Assembly: GCF_010882125.1 (NCBI RefSeq)
Contig: NZ_JAAGVZ010000008.1
Span: 62,001 to 126,000 of the forward strand
Reading direction: 5' to 3'
DNA: 64,000 nt
DNA from: Peribacillus alkalitolerans
Lineage (GTDB): Bacteria > Bacillota > Bacilli > Bacillales > DSM-1321
Shown in pieces: positions 49,780-58,483 of this stretch (positions are counted from its first letter, which is position 1; each line of letters opens with the position of its first letter). The translations under genes and the position numbers were made by a program. Below the pieces are notes generated by a model. That model did not search any database. It had not been told where the DNA came from and was given only the letters and a program-made list of their open reading frames with translations.

Positions 49780-49917
49780 TTATTTGTTGATTACTTTTTT
49801 AATTGGAGCCATATTAGGAAGCTCTTGTGTATATCCAAGTATACAGCCAGTTATAATTAGAATTACTAAATCTAGAACCCAAAATCTTAAAAGGAACGGT
49901 AAATCTGTGCGAGTCAA
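49780..49917 (-). CDS. Possible small exported peptide gene downstream of the TPR regulator
   Basis: TTG at 49917 after a weak GGAAC site, 45 codons. The product MTRTDLPFLLRFWVLDLVIL continues IITGCILGYT and ends QELPNMAPIKKVINK: a basic start, a hydrophobic helix and a short polar C-terminus. This is the layout of secreted signalling pro-peptides (Phr, PapR, NprX) that accompany RRNPP receptors and usually lie just downstream of them, as here. The weak start and lack of homology make it a candidate only; it could be a relic of a membrane protein. Confidence 0.3.
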   Translation of the reverse strand: MTRTDLPFLLRFWVLDLVILIITGCILGYTQELPNMAPIKKVINK

Positions 49918-49947
49918 AAGTTCCAATCAATATAAATAGGTACAAAT

Positions 49948-50085
49948 TCAAAACCTGTTTTGAATAGTTTCAAGCATTTCCTTATGCCAAGCTTCTTTTT
50001 CTCCGACTGTCCGATGCATGATATATGTAGCTAATGCCAGACCAATAAATGGATTGCTTTATAATGGACGAAGTATAACACGATT
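49948..50085 (-). pseudogene. Remnant of a transcriptional-regulator C-terminus (LysR-like)
   Basis: One frame reads NRVILRPL-stop-SNPFIGLALATYIMHRTVGE and on to a stop at 49948. The R.ILRPL..NP.IGLALATY pattern resembles the C-terminal end of LysR-type regulators. The in-frame stop and missing 5' part mark it as dead. Confidence 0.4.
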
Positions 50086-50109
50086 TCCTTAAGGTTATTA
50101 ATTTAAAAA

Positions 50110-51351
50110 TCAAGCAAATTTATCGTTTCTACGGTATTTTTCCACGAGATACGCAGCGTATTGATTTGCTTCTTCGACATTGCCTTTTTCCATATGATAG
50201 TCGAACAACTTTATCGCATAATGTTCAGATAAGCGAACATGTGCCATTTTCTGATAATAAGGAAATGCTTCTTTTTCAAGGTAATGGTAGTAAAGCTCTT
50301 TTTCGTTTTGAAGATTGTATTTATGTAAATAGAAGAAATGTAAATAGATTGGCTCTGTTATTTCTTCAGAAAGAGCAATACCCTTTTCGACCAATTGGAG
50401 CAATTTTTCGGTTGATTTCAATCCTTGTTTCGTTAATGCATTTATATATCCTTCCAAAGAGGCTATATGAAGGGCTGTATGAGGGTCTTTTATGTCCATG
50501 GATTGTTTATAGTATTCACTAGCTTTATCATAATTTCCTTGGCGAACTTTTTGGTATGCGAGATTGTGAGTCAGCATTGCTCTTTGATGGTCTAATCCAA
50601 TGTTTTCTGTCATCTCGATTAATCTTTGATATTCGGTATCTTTTGGATCGTAAAACTCGTCCCGCTCTACTTGGACCAACATAAGCATTTCTGCTTCAAT
50701 CATACGCGTAAAACTGCGCACTTCTGTGAAAAAGCGCAGGGACTTTTCGGCAAAATAATAAGCCAATACTCGTGAATTCAGAGAATGATAGGCAAAAGCC
50801 AAATGATAATAGTACTCTTGGTTGTTGTAATAGGTTAGATCGATTCCTTGAAAATATGAAATCGCCTTATAATATTCCTTATTCATCAATGCATTGATCC
50901 CTTTAATGTGAAGAAGCATGTTTTTTTCATATGGTGAAAGATCAGACCATTTGTCCATTTCAGCAATTAGAGATGTAGCTTGATGCCCCTGTCCTATCAA
51001 TAAATAATATCTTGTGAGTACGAGCGTATAGGAACGATAAATATCCGGCATATGCAGCAGAGCAATAGCTTCTAATTGCTCCTTTAGATTCTTAGCCTTT
51101 GTTTTCAGTTTTAAAATGATCGATTCATGCCATTTTTTTAAAATGGAATCTATGCCATTGTATGTTTTAATTTCTATTTCCATATCAATGCCAAGCCGCT
51201 CTGACAGCAATCCTATCGTTTCTTGAGAGACTTCTGTTAATCCTCGTTCAATTTTGCTAATATGTGTCCTCGAACAGATGCCAATTCCTAAATCCTGCTG
51301 CATCATGTTCTGACGTTCACGATAGAATTTGATTATTTGTCCCTCTAGCAT
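50110..51351 (-). CDS. HTH-TPR (RRNPP-type) quorum-sensing-like regulator
   Basis: 413 aa from the ATG at 51351 after AAAGGTGA. Residues 1-60 are an XRE HTH (IIKFYRERQNMMQQDLGIGICSRTHISKIERGLTEVS). From about 90 to 410 come TPR-like helical pairs (EYYYHLAFAYHSLNSRVLAYYFAEKSL; MLTHNLAYQKVRQGNYDKASEYYKQSM), the architecture of NprR/PlcR/Rgg/AimR. Such receptors bind an imported peptide and switch DNA binding or partner binding. Two TGGGGTTTT motifs in its own promoter recur before all protease genes nearby, so it is a likely controller of the island. NprR of B. cereus controls extracellular proteases in a similar way. Confidence 0.85.
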   Translation of the reverse strand: MLEGQIIKFYRERQNMMQQDLGIGICSRTHISKIERGLTEVSQETIGLLSERLGIDMEIEIKTYNGIDSILKKWHESIILKLKTKAKNLKEQLEAIALLHMPDIYRSYTLVLTRYYLLIGQGHQATSLIAEMDKWSDLSPYEKNMLLHIKGINALMNKEYYKAISYFQGIDLTYYNNQEYYYHLAFAYHSLNSRVLAYYFAEKSLRFFTEVRSFTRMIEAEMLMLVQVERDEFYDPKDTEYQRLIEMTENIGLDHQRAMLTHNLAYQKVRQGNYDKASEYYKQSMDIKDPHTALHIASLEGYINALTKQGLKSTEKLLQLVEKGIALSEEITEPIYLHFFYLHKYNLQNEKELYYHYLEKEAFPYYQKMAHVRLSEHYAIKLFDYHMEKGNVEEANQYAAYLVEKYRRNDKFA

Positions 51352-51404
51352 GATAATCACCTTTCTTAATCTTTGAAATTTTAATGTCTTTATTGTACTA
51401 AAGA

Positions 51405-51527
51405 AAACCCCAACTCCAATCGAGTCTTTATGACTATTTTTAATAGAAAAATTTGCATTTTTATAAATTCCCCAAAAAATTCTAATAGAAATAGTAGGTT
51501 GAAAGTCCTTCGCAAAACCCCAATTGC
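51405..51527 (-). promoter_or_regulatory. Paired TGGGGTTTT motif and promoter of the TPR regulator
   Basis: Read leftward: motif 1 AATTGGGGTTTTGCGAAGGA then CTTTC (GGGG 51521-51518), motif 2 GGAGTTGGGGTTTTCTTTAG (51411-51408); spacing 110 bp. Motif 2 overlaps a possible promoter TTGGAG-16-TACAAT ending about 40 bases before the start codon. Here the pair points toward the gene, opposite to the protease copies. An 11-bp inverted repeat AATAGTAGGTT/AACCTACTATT (51489-51539) encloses motif 1. Confidence 0.6.
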
Positions 51528-51569
51528 TAACCTACTATTGATTGTTTATTAAAGTTAGTTTAAAAAGCT

Positions 51570-51608
51570 AAAAGCAGTGTGATTTCCCGTATGAAATCCA
51601 CTGCTTTT
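51570..51608 (-). terminator. Terminator of asnO
   Basis: AAAAGCAGTG...CACTGCTTTT with an inner GATTTC/GAAATC stem, followed in gene sense by an A/T-rich run. Confidence 0.75.
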
Positions 51609-51675
51609 ATTCTAGTTTATAAATGTTTTTTCCATTACTGGTCCTTTAAACCTTTAGAAATCAACCTCTTTTCAA

Positions 51676-53526
51676 TTACGATTCAATCAAACTAATATTG
51701 TAATCTTTAAACCACACATGAAGCTGGCCAAGATGGGCAAGTAATTGAGGTCCTGTCATCAATTGACCAAACCACGGAACTGTAAAGGCAGCCCCTCCAC
51801 TCTGAATAATATCATCTAGTTGTGAACGGTCAAAAAATTCATGAAGCGCTGAGTTTTTATCTTGCAAACATTCTTGAAGCCAAATTTTTATTTTATTTGT
51901 GTAAGCTGGATTATGGGTTTTAGGATATGGACTTTTCTTACGATACAATACTTCGTTTGGTAGAGTTCCTTCTAAGGCTTTCCGTAATAATCCTTTTTCC
52001 CTATGACCCGTCATTTTCATCTCCCAAGGGACATTCCACAGATATTCTACTAATCTATGATCCGCAAAAGGTACCCTAACTTCAAGGCTGGCCCCCATAC
52101 TCATACGATCTTTGCGGTCTAACAGTGTGGTCATGAACCAAACCATGTTTAAATAGAACAGTTCTCTTCTTCTTGCTTCTTCCTTGGATTCCCCTTCAAG
52201 TTGTGGAGTCTCTAGCACACTCTCACGATATTTAGATTGAACGTACTCCTCTAAGTTCAGTTTATCTCTCCATGATTCCTTCAGTAATTGTGAACGAAGT
52301 GATGTTGATCGCATCCAAGGGAATCCTTCCCTATTCAAGTCATCTGTTCGATGGAACCATGGATACCCACCAAAGATTTCATCTGCACATTCACCAGAAA
52401 GACCCACGACGAAATTCTGCTTTATTTCCTTACAAAACCACAATAATGAAGAATCTACATCTGCCATTCCAGGCAAATCCTTTACATGTACGGACTCAAC
52501 CAAATAATCAGCTAACTGTTCTTGTGAAATCACACAGCCATGATGGATGGTTTCAAAAGTATCAGTCATTTTTTTGATCCACGGTCCATCTGAATTCGGT
52601 TGAAATTCACTTTCTTTAAAAAATTGATCATTTCCTTCGTAGTCAATGGAGTATGTGTGAAGAGCAGGTTTCCCATCTCGCTTATAGGCATTTGCTGCAA
52701 TCGCTGTGATGGCACTTGAATCGACTCCGCCAGAAAGAAATGTGCATAGAGGAACATCAGAAACGAGCTGACGTGTCACTGCATCATGAACTAAGTCCCT
52801 TACATTCACAACCGTTTCTTCTAAACTATCGGTATGTGCTCGACTTTTCACATTCCAATACCGCCAAATCCTCATGCCCTTTTTAGAAAATTGTAGGCAA
52901 TGCCCCGGTCTCAATTCCTCGATTCCAGAAAATACACCTGCTCCTGGTGACCTAGAAGGACCAAGGCCAAAGATCTCTGCTAATCCTTCTCTATTTATAG
53001 CTGTCTTCATTTCGGGGTGAGCAAGAATACTCTTTAACTCTGAACCGAATAAAATACCATTCTTTAACTTTGCATAGAACAAAGGCTTTACCCCAAGGCG
53101 GTCCCTACCGATAAACATCTGCTGTTCTTTCTCATCCCATACAGCAAAGGCAAATATCCCATTAAAAAAATCCACACACTTTTCTTTCCATTCAATATAG
53201 GAAGTTAGCAAAACTTCAGTGTCAGAATGCCCCTTAAAAGAATATCCTTTTAATAATAGCTCTTTTCGTATGTCCTCGGTGTTGTACAATTCTCCGTTAT
53301 AGCAAACCGTATAACGATTGCTAAGCTTTTCGATGGTCATTGGCTGTCTTCCACCGATTGGATCAACGACTGTGAGCCGTTTATGTCCAAAACATGCATG
53401 GGTATCTGTCCATACGTTGCTATCATCAGGTCCACGGCGCTTTAACGTTTCGGTCATTTTTTCAACAATTCGTCTCTCATTTTCTACATTACGAGTAAAG
53501 TCTACCCAGCCAGTTATTCCGCACAT
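51676..53526 (-). CDS. asnO: Asparagine synthase (glutamine-hydrolysing) AsnO
   Basis: 616 aa from the ATG at 53526 (after GAGAGGATGAATGAA); this start puts the catalytic Cys at position 2 (MCGITGWVDF), as class II amidotransferases need after Met removal. Glutaminase domain with RRGPDDSNVW, YNGELYN and SDTEVLL; synthetase domain with the PP-loop FLSGGVDSSA and SGECADEIFGGYPWFH. Makes asparagine from aspartate, glutamine and ATP. In B. subtilis AsnO is the sporulation-linked paralogue in the yis region, and the neighbours here agree. Confidence 0.95.
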   Translation of the reverse strand: MCGITGWVDFTRNVENERRIVEKMTETLKRRGPDDSNVWTDTHACFGHKRLTVVDPIGGRQPMTIEKLSNRYTVCYNGELYNTEDIRKELLLKGYSFKGHSDTEVLLTSYIEWKEKCVDFFNGIFAFAVWDEKEQQMFIGRDRLGVKPLFYAKLKNGILFGSELKSILAHPEMKTAINREGLAEIFGLGPSRSPGAGVFSGIEELRPGHCLQFSKKGMRIWRYWNVKSRAHTDSLEETVVNVRDLVHDAVTRQLVSDVPLCTFLSGGVDSSAITAIAANAYKRDGKPALHTYSIDYEGNDQFFKESEFQPNSDGPWIKKMTDTFETIHHGCVISQEQLADYLVESVHVKDLPGMADVDSSLLWFCKEIKQNFVVGLSGECADEIFGGYPWFHRTDDLNREGFPWMRSTSLRSQLLKESWRDKLNLEEYVQSKYRESVLETPQLEGESKEEARRRELFYLNMVWFMTTLLDRKDRMSMGASLEVRVPFADHRLVEYLWNVPWEMKMTGHREKGLLRKALEGTLPNEVLYRKKSPYPKTHNPAYTNKIKIWLQECLQDKNSALHEFFDRSQLDDIIQSGGAAFTVPWFGQLMTGPQLLAHLGQLHVWFKDYNISLIES

Positions 53527-53750
53527 TTCATTCATCCTCTCTCTATCCAAAACGAAAAGCATCTACTTTCTAGTCAATCCTGCATGTAAGATAGCCTATG
53601 CACGAATAGTTTAAATGGTTAATTGTCCTAAATTTGAAAAGGGGGAAGTTAATTCGAGAACAACACAATGCAGGAAGGAATCGCCTCATGTATGTTTTTA
53701 CGGCAATTTGTCAAAAAAGTAGGTGAGGCAATCCATATGGAGGTACAAAT

Positions 53751-54314
53751 ATGAATCGGCAACAGAGGATTAAATTAATCAGTCATCAATCCCGTGCGTA
53801 TAACGAAGGGATTGTCGAATATATAAATTCTCAGTGGGTATTTTTTAATGATGAAACTGACGAGGCTTCCCCTCTTGAAGAATTCATCAATCAGGAGGTG
53901 GAACTATATAGAGGTAATCGGTGGCGAAGTGGAACATTGATGGAAGATGGATCTGTTAAACTCCCGAAGGAAATCGTGCATTTGTTCGACCAAGAGGAAG
54001 TGAAAATCAGAAAGCATGTGCAGTATTCCTTCGGAAGATTGCTTGAGGAATTGCACGATGATTCTTTTTTCCAATTTATCATGACATTGAACTCCCTTGA
54101 TTTTTCAATTTATGATTGCATTTATGGCTACAATCAACTTACATTCCTAAGGGATGAAATGTATAAATCAGGAGTCAATTTTTTCATCTTTGATAATGGA
54201 GAAACTATTTGCTCCGTTCAGCATCATTTTGTCTACTCTTCGAACGCGCATGACCGGTTTGAATTCACATTGAATACCGGAAAACGCATTGTCATCGAGA
54301 AATTAAATAAATAA
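53751..54314 (+). CDS. yisN: DUF2777 protein (YisN-like)
   Basis: 187 aa, soluble, AGGAGGTACAA-type ribosome binding site. Features: NRQQRIKLISHQSRAYNEGIVEYINSQWVFFNDETDEASPLEEF at the start and a Trp/Phe-rich C-terminal half. I recall this as the DUF2777 family next to asnO in Bacillus, matching yisN by place. Function unknown. Divergent from asnO by about 225 bases. Confidence 0.8.
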   Translation: MNRQQRIKLISHQSRAYNEGIVEYINSQWVFFNDETDEASPLEEFINQEVELYRGNRWRSGTLMEDGSVKLPKEIVHLFDQEEVKIRKHVQYSFGRLLEELHDDSFFQFIMTLNSLDFSIYDCIYGYNQLTFLRDEMYKSGVNFFIFDNGETICSVQHHFVYSSNAHDRFEFTLNTGKRIVIEKLNK

Positions 54315-54387
54315 TGCTAAGAGGTATATTGATTTGGCGATATTCCAGATTATTCAGTCCTTCAAGATCCTCCCATTTATATCAAAA

Positions 54388-54420
54388 TAAAAAAAGTGCA
54401 TATTTAAAATGCACTTTTTT
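54388..54420. terminator. Bidirectional terminator between yisN and the FIST-EAL gene
   Basis: AAAAAGTGCAT-ATTTAAA-ATGCACTTTTT serves the two convergent genes. Confidence 0.85.
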
Positions 54421-54422
54421 AT

Positions 54423-57338
54423 TTAAACCAAAATATGAGATTTCCTTAAACCTTCTTCAAAGTCCGCTACTTTCAACGGTTTGTCTATATAATATCCTTG
54501 AGCGTAATGACAGTCCATCTCTTTTAAAATATCCAACTGTTCCTTCGATTCCACACCTTCAGCAACCACTTTTACCGCTAATCCGTGACCCATGGTAATG
54601 ATAGCTTTAACGATGGCGATATCTGATGTATTGTCCTTTAAGTTGTTAATGAAAGACCTGTCTATTTTTAAATAATCAATCGGCAAGTTCTTTAAATAAC
54701 TAAGGGAAGAGTATCCTGTCCCGAAATCATCAATGGAAACCTTTACCCCTAACTGTTGAAGTTCCTGCATGATCGAGATACTAAAATGAATATTTCCTAT
54801 CATGACACTTTCCGTTAATTCTAAATGGAGATATTCTGGGTCTAATCCTGATTCGTCTAATGCTTGTTGAACTTGTTGCAAGAACTCTGGTTGTTGGAAT
54901 TGATGCGCGGAGACATTCACCGATATGATTAGATCCCCAAGTCCTTTCGATTGCCACTCCTTATTCTGTTTACAAGCTGTTTTCAATACCCACGCCCCGA
55001 TATCTAAAATGAGACCTGTTTCTTCCGCTATTGGGATGAAGTCAACCGGTGAAATGAGTCCAAGGTTCGGGTGTTCCCACCGAATGAGTGCTTCGCTTCC
55101 ATAAATTCTCCCCGTAGGCAAATCTACCAATGGCTGATAGCACAAGTAGAATTCTTCATTTATGATAGCTCTACGCAAATTGCTTTCCATTTCTAACCGA
55201 TGCACAGCCTGTTCGTTCATTTCGTTCGAATAATAGAATACTCTATTACCACCTGCAAGTTTAGCACGGTTCATGGCTGTATCAGCATTCTTCATTAAAT
55301 CGTGAGCATCCTGGCCATCCTCAGGATAAATGCATACACCCACACTTGCTGTTATGAAAAATTCTTGATCATCATATAAAATCGACTGCCCTAATGCGAC
55401 CTGAATTTTGTTAATCGCTTTTCGAATAGAATCCATATCGACGTTTTTTGTCATCATCAATGTGAACTTATCTCCACCAAAGCGACCCATGTAGGTACCA
55501 GACGGCATATGTTCCTTAATACGATTAGTCAACACATTCAGCACACTATCCCCAGCAAAGTGGCCGAGGCTGTCGTTTATAATTTTAAAACGATCTATAT
55601 CAAGTATTAAAACTGCCAGTTGGCGTCTTTTCTTTTTATTCCGTTCTATATGTTCTTGCAATAGCTCAGTAAAGCGAATTCGGTTTGGCAATCCAGTTTG
55701 CAAATCAAAATTTGAGAGTTGTTCAATTTCATGTTGAATCTTCTTCTGCTCAGTAATATTCCGTCCAATCCCATATATGCCAACGATTTCACCGCCAACT
55801 GTAATGGGGATGTTCCGTATCTGGAAAGCCTGTTGTTCCCCACTCTTTGTCACAATCTGCACTTCATACAGCTGCTCTTTCCCTTTTAGAGTCCTGTAAA
55901 AATGCATACGAATCTTTTGTACGTCCTCTTTACGAACATATTTTAATGCTACTTGCCCAAGGACTTCCCCTTTTCTATACCCAAAAGCAGTTTCAAAGCT
56001 CTTGTTTACTGTCGTAAATCTACCATGTAAATCTGTAGAATACACAAAATCTGTATGATTATCGAACAACGATTTATAATACTGTTCCGAAATATTCAAT
56101 TCATCGTTTAAGCCCTTGATTTCACTAGATGTTGCCTCGATTAAGTGTATAAGCGTATTTACCGATTCCAATGTCATTGGAGTCGTATATTTAAATGCCG
56201 GTACTTTTTCAAGAGGAACGTGTTTATTTTCAGATAGTCCAATCAATACAGTTGTATACCCTCTTAACGCCAATTTCCCTTCCCCTGTTGAGCAAAATTC
56301 TCCAGTGGCAAAAAAACCAGATACATTTCCAATTCGTTGAAGCATCCCTGCTTCCTTTTTCGAATAATCCCAAAGCATCCTTTTTCTTGCTACACAGTTA
56401 TAGAGAAACATGGTTTCAGGTGGTTGCTTTACCAATTTCTTCATATCACCAATGGACTGTTTAATCAATTGTGGTATATTCGCATAAGCAAAGGAAAGCT
56501 CATCGCCCGCATTTACTTTTCCATTGATTTCAATGGCTCCATTTTGATGTGAACCCATGATGAAATAAGCATGTGACTCACCACGCTGGGTTGCCACTAA
56601 AGGAAATTCGTAACCGGATTGTGGCAAACCTTTAACGAAGCTTTCCCCTAAATATTTTTTCAATATCTGGACAGGCTTTTTCGAATTGAGGGAATATATG
56701 AATTGATCCTTGGCATTTGTAATGGTAAAGGTTTTACCAATTTCTCTCCAATGGTTATTTATGTAGGTTTGTACAGTAAGATGTTCGTTGTTTAAAACCG
56801 CAGCCACAACCGCATTGTCATGGAATTCTGTCCCGTCGAATACCCATGATTCTCCGTTAGGCCCAGTAATTCCTGCAGCACCACCAATGATGGTCACATC
56901 TTGACTTTCCTCTTGGATTCCTTCTAGAACTCCATGTTTATCGGCAAGGGATGCTGAGGGGAAAACCATCAAAACTTTGGAGCCCGTCTCACAAAGCTCA
57001 GAAACTAGCTTCCTACCGATCCTTTTGCCGGAAGCAAATTCTTCTCCTTTAACTAAGCAGCTCTTAATCTTTGTTTTATCAAACATTGTCATCGAAAGGA
57101 CAATGCTTTCTTCTTGAATTTGTCCATCTATGATTTCTCCAAGTGTCGAACATCCAATGATGACACACTTAGGCAAAAACTCATTTAATAGTCTCGTTAT
57201 CTGTTTTACGTTCGTTAAGTCCTTTTCGCCAGAGAAAATTTGGACTAATATATTTGGATAATCCTGAAGCTCATATTCTATTAAAAATTCTTCTAAATCT
57301 TCAATTGTGGTAAATGAATAATTTAGCGTTTTAGCCAA
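54423..57338 (-). CDS. FIST-PAS-GGDEF-EAL signalling protein with degenerate GGDKF site
   Basis: 971 aa if the TTG at 57338 is the start (AGAGAGGTGATAATC before it; the frame opens at GTG 57347). FIST_N (residues 20-225: IIGCSTLGEIIDG, VTIIGGAAG) and FIST_C (to about 385: LYNCVARKRML, GFFATGEFCSTGEGKL) form a sensor for small ligands. PAS at about 430-545 (SLFDNHTDFVYSTDLHGRFTTVN). The GGDEF domain has GRFGGDKFTLM, so the essential Glu is Lys and cyclase activity is unlikely. EAL is intact: SEALIRWEHP, NVSAHQF, LELTES, IDDFGTGYSSL, KIDRSFI, VAEGVE. Predicted cytosolic c-di-GMP phosphodiesterase; no membrane helix. Confidence 0.9.
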   Translation of the reverse strand: MAKTLNYSFTTIEDLEEFLIEYELQDYPNILVQIFSGEKDLTNVKQITRLLNEFLPKCVIIGCSTLGEIIDGQIQEESIVLSMTMFDKTKIKSCLVKGEEFASGKRIGRKLVSELCETGSKVLMVFPSASLADKHGVLEGIQEESQDVTIIGGAAGITGPNGESWVFDGTEFHDNAVVAAVLNNEHLTVQTYINNHWREIGKTFTITNAKDQFIYSLNSKKPVQILKKYLGESFVKGLPQSGYEFPLVATQRGESHAYFIMGSHQNGAIEINGKVNAGDELSFAYANIPQLIKQSIGDMKKLVKQPPETMFLYNCVARKRMLWDYSKKEAGMLQRIGNVSGFFATGEFCSTGEGKLALRGYTTVLIGLSENKHVPLEKVPAFKYTTPMTLESVNTLIHLIEATSSEIKGLNDELNISEQYYKSLFDNHTDFVYSTDLHGRFTTVNKSFETAFGYRKGEVLGQVALKYVRKEDVQKIRMHFYRTLKGKEQLYEVQIVTKSGEQQAFQIRNIPITVGGEIVGIYGIGRNITEQKKIQHEIEQLSNFDLQTGLPNRIRFTELLQEHIERNKKKRRQLAVLILDIDRFKIINDSLGHFAGDSVLNVLTNRIKEHMPSGTYMGRFGGDKFTLMMTKNVDMDSIRKAINKIQVALGQSILYDDQEFFITASVGVCIYPEDGQDAHDLMKNADTAMNRAKLAGGNRVFYYSNEMNEQAVHRLEMESNLRRAIINEEFYLCYQPLVDLPTGRIYGSEALIRWEHPNLGLISPVDFIPIAEETGLILDIGAWVLKTACKQNKEWQSKGLGDLIISVNVSAHQFQQPEFLQQVQQALDESGLDPEYLHLELTESVMIGNIHFSISIMQELQQLGVKVSIDDFGTGYSSLSYLKNLPIDYLKIDRSFINNLKDNTSDIAIVKAIITMGHGLAVKVVAEGVESKEQLDILKEMDCHYAQGYYIDKPLKVADFEEGLRKSHILV

Positions 57339-57429
57339 GATTATCACCTCTCTTGCCGAAAAATGTCAGAAAATCTTCTTTCATATAAAATATCACAATT
57401 GTAAGTAAATTTCTTTAGAAATAGAAAAA

Positions 57430-57451
57430 ACCACCAAAAAAATTTGGTGGT
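57430..57451 (-). terminator. Terminator-like hairpin ACCACCAAA...TTTGGTGGT
   Basis: Leftward reading ends in TTTTTTCT. It separates the palindromic repeat block and yisL side from the FIST-EAL promoter. Confidence 0.6.
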
Positions 57452-57454
57452 CCG

Positions 57455-58012
57455 AAAAGCGGAAGGCGCTTGCTCATCGGCGACAAGCATAAGACGAGTC
57501 GGCTGGAAGGTCGGTTTTAACCTTCCGGACGGATTGGCTTATGACCTCGAGGCCGACGAATAACGCCACGTCCTGTGGCTCGTCGGCACTTGTACATCCT
57601 GTACTTCGCCGATAGCGCCTGAAGCTAGACATCATCGAAAAGCGGAAGCGCCTTGATCAGCCCCGACAAGCACAAGACGAGTGCCCGCAGGAAGGTGATT
57701 TTCCCTTCCGGAGGGCACTTGGCTTGTGACCTCGAGGGGCTAGGCGCTGCAGCTAGACAATACCAGAAATGCGGAAGGCAAAGTAGAGAGGAACGTCAGC
57801 TAAGAACCGCCACGTCCTGTGGCGAACGCTGACGCCACCACATCCTGTGGAAGTGCGACAAGCATAAGACGAGCCGGCTGGAAGGTCGGTTTTAACCTTC
57901 CGGACGGATTGGCTTATGACCTCGTGGCCGACGAATAACGCCACGTCCTGTGACTCGTCAGAACTTGTACATCCTGTACTTCGCCGATAGCGCCTGCAGC
58001 TAGACATCTCCG
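57455..58012. repeat. Three adjacent copies of a GC-rich palindromic repeat family
   Basis: Copy 1 57455-57634, copy 2 57636-57765, copy 3 57767-58012. Each starts with (A/G)AA..GCGGAAG and ends with GC(A/G)GCTAGACA-type sequence. Inside are GACAAGC(A/G)(C/T)AAGACGAG and GGCTTGTGACCTCG arms and GGAAGGT...ACCTTCC stems. Copies 1 and 3 share an extra CCACGTCCTGTGGC block. Base composition is far above the surroundings. It resembles a dispersed intergenic repeat I recall from many Bacillaceae. The open frame crossing it (57753-58235) is not a gene. Confidence 0.8.
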
Positions 58013-58030
58013 TAAACAATAAGCGCCTAA

Positions 58031-58384
58031 TTATCCAATATAAATCCCTTGTGGCAGGCTTAATCCGAAATAAATCGTAGCTAGCAATGCAACGAATAAT
58101 AAAATCCAGAAGAATGGCTTCAATTCGCCTCTTGAAGTGCGGCCAAGCACCATTTCCATCAATCCAATCACAATTACACCTAGTAATGCTTTCATAATAT
58201 AGGTGACTGTCCAGTTTGTTGAAATAATCAACCATAAACCAGAAGCGATGATTAGAATATAGAATACTCGTAAAATCATGTGGGTAATTTTGTAACCTTT
58301 TTGGTTACCACTTTTTAATAGTCCATAAGCAACAAAGAATAGGACTATGCCAAGCACCCAAGTCGTAATATGCATGTGTGTCAT
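58031..58384 (-). CDS. yisL: UPF0344/DUF1516 membrane protein YisL
   Basis: 117 aa with four membrane segments: HITTWVLGIVLFFVAYGLL, ILRVFYILIIASGLWLII, IMKALLGVIVIGLMEMVL and FWILLFVALLATIYFGLSL. The MTHMHITTW start and TS-RGELKPFFW loop fit the YisL family. RBS TAGGAGGATTC. Function unknown. Confidence 0.92.
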   Translation of the reverse strand: MTHMHITTWVLGIVLFFVAYGLLKSGNQKGYKITHMILRVFYILIIASGLWLIISTNWTVTYIMKALLGVIVIGLMEMVLGRTSRGELKPFFWILLFVALLATIYFGLSLPQGIYIG

Positions 58385-58483
58385 TTGTGAATCCTCCTAG
58401 TACATTTTCATACCCATCTTACCATATCATTTAATAAACCATGAAAATTTTAGTATCCACATGGCGGATTAATTCCCTAATTC

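Larger units (their letters stand above)
49615..50109. other. Region downstream of the HTH-TPR regulator
   Basis: Contains a bidirectional hairpin (49720-49766), a possible 45-residue peptide gene (49780-49917) and a gene remnant (49948-50085), all leftward. No other gene. Confidence 0.5.

Noticed and set aside
57753-58235. 160-residue leftward open frame
   Set aside because: It crosses the palindromic repeats and overlaps yisL in another frame; composition and content are those of repeats, with no start site.
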